The position numbers and the translations under genes are program-made. The notes under the pieces were generated by a model. The model was not told the origin of the DNA and made no database searches. It was given only the letters and a program-made list of their open reading frames with translations. From Saprospiraceae bacterium (GTDB lineage: Bacteria > Bacteroidota > Bacteroidia > Chitinophagales > Saprospiraceae): 64,000 nucleotides of DNA. Positions 58,594-64,000 of the stretch are shown here, one piece after another (position 1 is the first letter of the stretch; each line of letters starts with the position of its first letter). The stretch covers positions 425,492-489,491 of the forward strand of contig JAKVCV010000011.1 of assembly GCA_022448945.1 (NCBI GenBank), read 5' to 3'.

Positions 58594-58821
58594 ATGTCTG
58601 AATCTAAAAACAATTCAACCAAGAAAAAACTGGGTCGCCCTAAATTAAAGGAAGCGAGGGTTCCTTTTACTACATCATTAATAGCTAAGAATAAGGGGAA
58701 ATTAGAGGTGCTATCTAGTGTGCGTGGGCTACGGAAAGCAGATGTTCTAAATGAAATTTTAGCATATTACTTTGACCACGTAACAAACAAAAAAGAAAAG
58801 GATTTGTTAGATGCTCTTTAA
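58594..58821 (+). CDS. Small ribbon-helix-helix-like DNA-binding protein
   Basis: The product is 75 residues. A basic N-terminus has the AT-hook-like GRP (14-16) within KKKLGRPKLKEA; then a strand RVPFTTSLI, a first helix (31-42) and a second helix KADVLNEILAYYF fit the ribbon-helix-helix fold. It sits 64 bases upstream of the ammonia-lyase gene in the same direction, a natural place for a cluster regulator. The fold call is by pattern only. Confidence 0.55.
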   Translation: MSESKNNSTKKKLGRPKLKEARVPFTTSLIAKNKGKLEVLSSVRGLRKADVLNEILAYYFDHVTNKKEKDLLDAL

Positions 58822-58885
58822 AAACCGAAGTATCAGCTATCATTTTCATTTTACACTTTAGTAAGTAATTTTTATATAATAAACA

Positions 58886-60481
58886 ATGGTAACAATAGGA
58901 AACAGAAGGCTTTGCCTGAACGACTTTGAAAAAGTTCTGTTTAACAATAAAAAAGTTTCTTTAAACGAAGATTCACTAAAAAAAGTTGAGGAATGTCATC
59001 TATTTTTAAAGGAATTTGCATCGGACAAGGTGATATATGGAATCAATACTGGTTTTGGCCCTATGGCGCAGTATAAAATTGATAATGACAAACGCATTCA
59101 ACTACAATATAACTTAATAAGGAGTCATTGTTCAGGTATGGGTCAAATCTTTGAAGACACCCATATTCAGGCAGCAATGCTTTGTCAATTGAATACCTTA
59201 ATGTTAGCCCATAGCGGAATAGACAAACAGGTTCCGGAATTAATATGCAAGTTGATTAATGAAAATATTTGCCCTATCGTTTTTGAGCATGGGGGAGTTG
59301 GTGCAAGTGGAGATTTGGTTCAGCTTGCACATTTAGCCTTGGGTTATATAGGAGAAGGAGAAGTGCTTTACAAAGGGGAAAAGCTCGATTGTGCAGAAAC
59401 ATTGGAAGAAAAAAACATTAAGCCTCTTAAAATAAAAATGCGAGAAGGTCTTTCTCTGATGAATGGAACATCTGTTATGACTGGTGTTGGGTTTGTTAAT
59501 GCAAGTTTAGCAAAAAACCTTTTAAGTTGGTCTACTGTTGCATCTGCTTTATTAAACGAAATTGTTTGTGCATATGATGATCATTATTCAAAAGAGCTCA
59601 ATTATGCAAAACAACACCCTGGTCAGAGGGCAATCGCTGATATACTCAGAGACATACTAAAAGATAGCAAATTAACTGAAAACCGTCAAGACCACTTATA
59701 TAACGCAGAGGTTAAGGAAACGTACATTAAGAAAAAGGTTCAAGAATATTACTCTTTGCGTTGCTTGCCTCAGATCCTTGGTCCAGTTTATGACACACTA
59801 AGCCAAACGATCAGAACATTAGAGAATGAAGTTAATTCTGTTAACGATAACCCAATCATAGATGTAGAGACAAAAAATGTATATCATGGAGGGAATTTTC
59901 ATGGCGATTATATAGCGCTAGCAATGGATCAATTAAGGTTGGCTATTACAAAACTATCTATGTTAGCAGAAAGACAGCTAAATTTTCTTCTCAATCATAA
60001 AATCAATGACATTCTTCCTCCTTTTGTTAATCTTGGAGAACTGGGCTTTAATTTTGGAGTACAAGGAGCGCAATTTACAGCAACTTCAACTACAGCAGAG
60101 AACCAAATGCTCTCTACTTCTATGTATATTCATAGTATCCCTAACAACAATGACAATCAGGATGTAGTAAGTATGGGAACAAATGCCTCTTCTGCAACTC
60201 GTCGTGTAATTGAGAATGCCTATCAGGTTTTATCTATTGAAATTATTGCTATAGTACAGGCAATTGAGTATTTAAATGCGGAAAACAAGCTTAGCTCCTA
60301 TACAAAATCATTATATATGGAATTAAAAGAAATAACTCCTCCGTTTGTAAAGGATCAACCAATGTATAAACGCAATAATGATGTAAAAGAATACTTGCAA
60401 AAAAAGCGATTGGATATTTTTGAAATGCCTAGGGTTCACGATTTTTCAAAGAAAAACACCAATGGAATAAATACAGTTTGA
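58886..60481 (+). CDS. Aromatic amino acid ammonia-lyase, probably tyrosine ammonia-lyase
   Basis: The product is 531 residues. The MIO triad is A140-S-G142 in GGVGASGDLVQLAHLAL; the catalytic Tyr is in YGINTGFGPMAQ; downstream are EYYSLRCLPQILGPVYDT and NDNPIIDVETKNVYHGGNFH (20-residue limit; continuous core). QYNLIRSHCSG and the overall sequence closely follow the Flavobacterium johnsoniae-type TAL of flexirubin clusters. It converts tyrosine to 4-coumarate, the starter unit. Histidine as substrate cannot be excluded by sequence alone, but context favours tyrosine. Confidence 0.9.
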   Translation: MVTIGNRRLCLNDFEKVLFNNKKVSLNEDSLKKVEECHLFLKEFASDKVIYGINTGFGPMAQYKIDNDKRIQLQYNLIRSHCSGMGQIFEDTHIQAAMLCQLNTLMLAHSGIDKQVPELICKLINENICPIVFEHGGVGASGDLVQLAHLALGYIGEGEVLYKGEKLDCAETLEEKNIKPLKIKMREGLSLMNGTSVMTGVGFVNASLAKNLLSWSTVASALLNEIVCAYDDHYSKELNYAKQHPGQRAIADILRDILKDSKLTENRQDHLYNAEVKETYIKKKVQEYYSLRCLPQILGPVYDTLSQTIRTLENEVNSVNDNPIIDVETKNVYHGGNFHGDYIALAMDQLRLAITKLSMLAERQLNFLLNHKINDILPPFVNLGELGFNFGVQGAQFTATSTTAENQMLSTSMYIHSIPNNNDNQDVVSMGTNASSATRRVIENAYQVLSIEIIAIVQAIEYLNAENKLSSYTKSLYMELKEITPPFVKDQPMYKRNNDVKEYLQKKRLDIFEMPRVHDFSKKNTNGINTV

Positions 60482-60511
60482 ATATAAACACACACACAAT
60501 TAGAACATAAG

Positions 60512-61240
60512 ATGAAATACGCATTAGTTACTGGAGGTTCAAGAGGTATCGGAAGGGCAATCTGTCAGAAGTTGGCTGAAATGGGCAACCATATTATAGT
60601 AAATTATAATTCTAATGAAGCAGCTGCAAAAGAAACTGCAAACTTAGTTAAAAAGCATGGGGTCAATGCTGTGCTAATGAAATTTGATGTTGCCAACAAA
60701 CAGGAAGTAAATAATAGTCTTGTAAAATGGCTTGAAGATAATCCTGAGTTCAAAATTGAAATACTAGTCAATAATGCAGGTTTTCGTAAAGATGCCTTAT
60801 TTATGTGGATGGAGGAAGAATTATGGCAATCCGTACTTGATGTTAATATTGCAGGCTTTTACAATGTAACTAAACCTGTATTTAGCAAAATGCTTACTAA
60901 TAGATTTGGTAGAATAATAAATGTCGTATCTCTTTCAGGGATCAAAGGAATGCCTGGCCAGACTAATTATTCTGCTGCAAAATCAGCAATAATTGGTGCT
61001 ACTAAAGCATTGGCTCAAGAAGTAGGCCGTGCAAAAATTACCGTTAATGCTGTTGCTCCAGGATTTATTAAAACAGACATGACAGAGGGAATTGAAGAAA
61101 AACAATATCGATCGATTATCCCATTAAAAAGATTTGGGACGGTAGATGAAGTTGCAGATGTTGTTGCGTTTTTAGCATCTGATAAGGCTTCTTACATAAC
61201 TGGCGAAGTGATATCAATTAATGGAGGATTACATACTTAA
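60512..61240 (+). CDS. 3-oxoacyl-ACP reductase (FabG-like)
   Basis: The product is 242 residues, an SDR fold. NADPH site TGGSRGIGRAI, NNAG at 87-90, catalytic Y153 and K157 in NYSAAKSAII, and the Ser in NVVSLSG. It reduces the beta-keto group during polyene extension. It lies 30 bases after the ammonia-lyase and 15 before the ketosynthase, in one operon. Confidence 0.93.
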   Translation: MKYALVTGGSRGIGRAICQKLAEMGNHIIVNYNSNEAAAKETANLVKKHGVNAVLMKFDVANKQEVNNSLVKWLEDNPEFKIEILVNNAGFRKDALFMWMEEELWQSVLDVNIAGFYNVTKPVFSKMLTNRFGRIINVVSLSGIKGMPGQTNYSAAKSAIIGATKALAQEVGRAKITVNAVAPGFIKTDMTEGIEEKQYRSIIPLKRFGTVDEVADVVAFLASDKASYITGEVISINGGLHT

Positions 61241-61255
61241 TATTATTAATTCAAA

Positions 61256-62479
61256 ATGAATAGAGTAGTTATAACTGGAATGGGAATATATTCCTGTCTT
61301 GGCAAAAATCTAGAAGAGGTAAAAAAATCCTTATATGCTGGCAAATCTGGCATAGGCGTTGACCCTATACGAATAAGTTTAGGGTTTAGATCTGCTCTTA
61401 CTGGTTTGCTTCCTGAGCCAAATCTTAAAAAAATGTTGAAACGCAGAATGCGCATTGGTATGGGTCAGGAAAGTCAATATGCCTATCTGGCAACTTTAGA
61501 AGCTCTTGAGATGGCAAAAGTTGATGACCATTATCTTGATAATAATACAATAGGTTTATTATATGGTAATGACAGTACAGCAAAATCAGTAATTGAAGGT
61601 ATAGACAGGCTAAGAGAAGTAAAAGATACAACTTTATTAGGTTCTGGGAATATATTCAAATCAATGAACTCTACTATTACGATGAATCTTTCTACTATTT
61701 TTAGATTCAAGGGCATAAACTTTACAATAAGTGCAGCTTGTGCAAGTGGCTCTCATTCTATTGGCCTTGGGTATATGTTTATCAAACAAGGTCTTCAAAA
61801 AATGATTGTTTGTGGTGGAGCACAGGAAGTTAATGCTAATGGCATGGGAAGTTTTGATGGCTTGGGAGCTTTTTCGATAAAAATGGATGATCCAACAAAA
61901 GCCTCTAAGCCTTTTGATGCGAACCGAGATGGCCTAGTGCCAAGTGGTGGTGGAGCTACTGTTGTGCTTGAAAGTTATGATTCAGCTATATCGCGTGGAG
62001 CAAACATTTTAGGAGAGGTGATATCATATGGGTTTTCGTCGAATGGCTTACACATTTCTCAACCTAGTGTAGAAGGCCCTACGCGTTCACTTCAAATGGC
62101 ATTAGACTTAGCTAAAATTAATCCCTCGGAGATTGATTATATCAATGCTCATGCAACCTCTACCCCCTTGGGTGACAAACACGAAGCTATGGCTATTAGT
62201 TCTATTTTTGGAGGGGACAACTGTCCATATGTTAGCTCAACAAAATCAATGACTGGGCATGAATGTTGGATGGCAGGAGCAAGTGAAGTGGTATACAGTT
62301 TGCTTATGATGCAAAACTCTTTTGTTGCACCAAACATTAATTTAACCGAGGTGGCAGAAGAAGCCAAACCACTTAATATTCCAACCGAAGCTAAAAAACA
62401 CAATATCAATACATTCCTTTCAAATTCTTTTGGTTTTGGAGGAACAAACTCATCTTTAATTATAAGAAAAACGAACTAA
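61256..62479 (+). CDS. Beta-ketoacyl-ACP synthase (KS)
   Basis: The product is 407 residues. The triad is Cys162 in SAA-C162-ASGSHSIG, His299 in NAHATSTPLGD and His335 in STKSMTGHECWMAGA, so it is an active condensing enzyme of the FabF/FabB type. It would extend the aryl-polyene chain. The next gene, the ACP, starts three bases after its stop. Confidence 0.94.
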   Translation: MNRVVITGMGIYSCLGKNLEEVKKSLYAGKSGIGVDPIRISLGFRSALTGLLPEPNLKKMLKRRMRIGMGQESQYAYLATLEALEMAKVDDHYLDNNTIGLLYGNDSTAKSVIEGIDRLREVKDTTLLGSGNIFKSMNSTITMNLSTIFRFKGINFTISAACASGSHSIGLGYMFIKQGLQKMIVCGGAQEVNANGMGSFDGLGAFSIKMDDPTKASKPFDANRDGLVPSGGGATVVLESYDSAISRGANILGEVISYGFSSNGLHISQPSVEGPTRSLQMALDLAKINPSEIDYINAHATSTPLGDKHEAMAISSIFGGDNCPYVSSTKSMTGHECWMAGASEVVYSLLMMQNSFVAPNINLTEVAEEAKPLNIPTEAKKHNINTFLSNSFGFGGTNSSLIIRKTN

Positions 62480-62482
62480 AAA

Positions 62483-62755
62483 ATGACAAGAGAACAAATA
62501 ATAAAAACAGTTAATGCATTTTTAATTGACGAATTTGAAGTTGATCCAGATGATATTATCATGGAAGAGAACCTCCATGAAACACTAGATTTGGATAGTT
62601 TGGATTATGTTGATTTAGTAGTTGTTATTCAAAACCATTTTGGTTTTAAATTAACAGCAGAAGATTTTCAGGGAGTAAATAGTTTTGAAGAGTTCTATAA
62701 CATGATTGAAGAACACCTTCATAAATTCACAAAAGAAAATGCTAAATTGAACTAA
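62483..62755 (+). CDS. Acyl carrier protein
   Basis: The product is 90 residues. Ser39 in LDLD-S39-LDYVDLVVVIQ is the phosphopantetheine attachment site. A four-helix carrier fold with an acidic surface is expected. It starts three bases after the ketosynthase stop, so it is translationally linked, and it is the likely carrier for the pigment chain and substrate of the PPTase at 57749. Confidence 0.93.
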   Translation: MTREQIIKTVNAFLIDEFEVDPDDIIMEENLHETLDLDSLDYVDLVVVIQNHFGFKLTAEDFQGVNSFEEFYNMIEEHLHKFTKENAKLN

Positions 62756-62798
62756 AACATAGCTATATATAAGCTAAGTTTATTGTAAATAACATTAT

Positions 62799-63722
62799 TT
62801 GAGTAATAATAAAACAATCGTGACTTCTTGGAAAGGCAAAAGTAGAGGTGGGTTATTAGGATATAAGATTTTTGTTTTTATAATTAAGAACTTGGGACTT
62901 AGGGCGGCATATTTGCTTTTGATCTTTGTTTCCTTTTATTTTGTTTTTTTTTCTGCTAAATCAACTAAATCAATTTTTGTTTTTTTTAGAAAACGTTTAA
63001 AAAAGAGTTTTTTGAAATCTGCCTGGGGTATTTATAAAACGTATTATGTTTTCGGGCAATCGCTAATAGATCGTACAGCTACCTTGGGTGGAATGGGGGA
63101 TAAATTCACTTATGAATTTGACGGTGAGAACTTTATAAGAGAAATTGCAGAAGAAGGAAAAGGTGGGGTTTTAATCAGCGCACATGCTGGGAATTGGTCA
63201 ATGGCCGGAAATATTCTAGATAAAAATATGCCAGAAAAAACAAAGGTTAATATTGTTATGATGGCTGATGAGCATAAAAAAATACAAGATTTTCTCGATA
63301 AAACTCAAAACAAGCAAACTGCAAACATAATAGCTATTAACAATGATTTTTCGCATATTGTGGCAATGGGTATAGCTTTAAGAAATGGAGAATTACTATG
63401 TATGCACGGAGATAGATACATGCCAGGTTCAGAAACAGTTGTTGTAGATTTTTTCGGTGAAAAGGTTCATCTTCCATCTGGACCTTTTCAATTGACTTTT
63501 CGAATGAAGGTGCCTTATACTGTTGTCTATGCTTTTAAAGAGTCTAGTAATCATTATCATTTTTATTCTACACCTCCTTTACGCAATCCAGCTTCTGTTC
63601 AGGAGGCAGCACAGTTTTTTGCTACAAGTATGGAAGAAAAAATTCGACAATACCCTTATCAATGGTATAATTTTTACGATTTTTGGGCAATTCCGTTAAA
63701 AGGAGATTCAAAAAAAGTGTAA
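62799..63722 (+). CDS. LpxL/HtrB-type acyltransferase of the pigment cluster
   Basis: The product is 307 residues. No ATG exists near the start: the frame begins at TTG 62799 (SNNKTIVTSWKGK) or GTG 62820. One membrane span (about 38-56) precedes the catalytic domain. The HX4(D/E) motif reads H129-A-G-N-W-S134, with Ser where the acid should be. GELLCMHGDRYMPGSETVVV and LPSGPFQL fit the family. Its role would be to transfer the finished chain to a lipid. The unusual motif could mean altered catalysis. Confidence 0.8.
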   Translation: MSNNKTIVTSWKGKSRGGLLGYKIFVFIIKNLGLRAAYLLLIFVSFYFVFFSAKSTKSIFVFFRKRLKKSFLKSAWGIYKTYYVFGQSLIDRTATLGGMGDKFTYEFDGENFIREIAEEGKGGVLISAHAGNWSMAGNILDKNMPEKTKVNIVMMADEHKKIQDFLDKTQNKQTANIIAINNDFSHIVAMGIALRNGELLCMHGDRYMPGSETVVVDFFGEKVHLPSGPFQLTFRMKVPYTVVYAFKESSNHYHFYSTPPLRNPASVQEAAQFFATSMEEKIRQYPYQWYNFYDFWAIPLKGDSKKV

Positions 63723-63752
63723 AGAAAAAAATTAATAAAAAGAACAAGGTTC

Positions 63753-64000
63753 ATGGATGATAGGAATTCAATAATTACTGGTTTGGAAGTTTATGATATG
63801 ATTCCTCAGAAACCACCAATGGCAATGATTGACAAAATCATATCCGTATGTGAGACAAGATCCATTACTGCACTTACAGTTTGTGAAGACAATATTTTTT
63901 GCAGTAATGGCTACCTTCAGGCTCCTGGTCTTTCTGAAAACATTGCACAAACTGCCGCTGCGCAAGTTGGCTATTTAGCACACCAAAAAGGAGAAGCACC
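63753..64000 (+). CDS. Hot-dog-fold beta-hydroxyacyl-ACP dehydratase (3' truncated)
   Basis: Translation from ATG 63753 gives MDDRNSIITGLEVYDMIPQK and continues open to the window edge (82 codons and two bases). VYDMIPQKPPMAMIDKI aligns with the FabZ/ApeP N-terminal strand LPHRxPFLLVD, and GLSENIAQTAAAQVGY with the central helix carrying the catalytic Glu. The catalytic His is Gln here. It starts 30 bases after the acyltransferase. It would dehydrate beta-hydroxyacyl intermediates, or be the non-catalytic partner of another dehydratase beyond the window. Confidence 0.75.
   Translation, partial: MDDRNSIITGLEVYDMIPQKPPMAMIDKIISVCETRSITALTVCEDNIFCSNGYLQAPGLSENIAQTAAAQVGYLAHQKGEA

Noticed and set aside
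61246..61631. Antisense frames over the ketosynthase start
   Set aside because: Shadows of a gene with intact Cys-His-His triad.

Overview
The window is chromosomal DNA of a low-GC member of the Bacteroidota. This rests on a type IX secretion sorting domain at the C-terminus of the first gene, Bacteroidota-type -33/-7 promoters (TTTG, about 19 nt, TAnnTTTG), A-rich leaders in place of Shine-Dalgarno sites, a split transketolase, a Rho factor with a long Asn/Lys-rich insertion, and the start of a flexirubin/aryl-polyene pigment cluster whose first enzyme closely resembles Flavobacterium-type tyrosine ammonia-lyase. The sequence does not let me place it below phylum with confidence. I see no insertion sequence, prophage, CRISPR array or rRNA.

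Layout. 1-11.8 kb: a truncated YHYH-domain exported protein, a small exported protein, a large M1-type metallopeptidase, a TPR protein, an M48-like lipoprotein that has lost its catalytic glutamate, both halves of transketolase, a CNNM/CorC membrane protein and LptC. 12.0-26.5 kb: hpf, then a tRNA and translation/transcription block (Thr-TGT, Tyr, Gly, Thr-GGT, tuf, Trp, secE, nusG, rplK, rplA, rplJ, rplL, rpoB, rpoC). This block has several strong hairpins in its spacers and ends at a bidirectional terminator. 26.5-36.4 kb: housekeeping and membrane genes (exported esterase, a CAT-anticodon tRNA, HAD phosphatase, EEP-family protein, two rhomboid proteases, Nfu, dnaN, a polyprenyl diphosphate synthase, an alpha/beta hydrolase). 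36.7-42.7 kb: the rod-shape operon mreB-mreC-mreD-mrdA-rodA. 42.9-54.8 kb: a YkuK-like protein, an unusual EExxH protein, rho, serS, ribD, a sigma-54 response regulator with an adjacent HPt protein, a GNAT-like protein, an isolated 42-residue membrane peptide with its own promoter and terminator, a Firmicutes-like MurG, a Lys-rich membrane protein and a thioesterase. 54.9-64 kb: an LTA-synthase-like sulfatase-fold protein, an exported protein, an Sfp-type phosphopantetheinyl transferase, a small ribbon-helix-helix-like protein, and the pigment cluster (TAL, FabG, ketosynthase, ACP, LpxL-like acyltransferase, and a hot-dog dehydratase cut by the window end).

How the parts work together. The central block makes ribosomal stalk proteins, RNA polymerase beta/beta', NusG, EF-Tu and SecE in the conserved bacterial order. 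The mre/mrd genes form the elongasome. The right-hand cluster plausibly makes a 4-coumaroyl-type starter from tyrosine, loads and extends it on the ACP (activated by the nearby PPTase), and hands it to an acyltransferase.

The observations I would follow first are: a promoter embedded in one arm of a 20-bp terminator stem between hpf and tRNA-Thr; a 17-bp stem-loop with direct repeats upstream of hpf; the autonomous 42-aa membrane peptide; the M48 pseudoprotease; and two pigment-cluster enzymes with altered catalytic residues (His to Gln in the dehydratase, HX4S in the acyltransferase).
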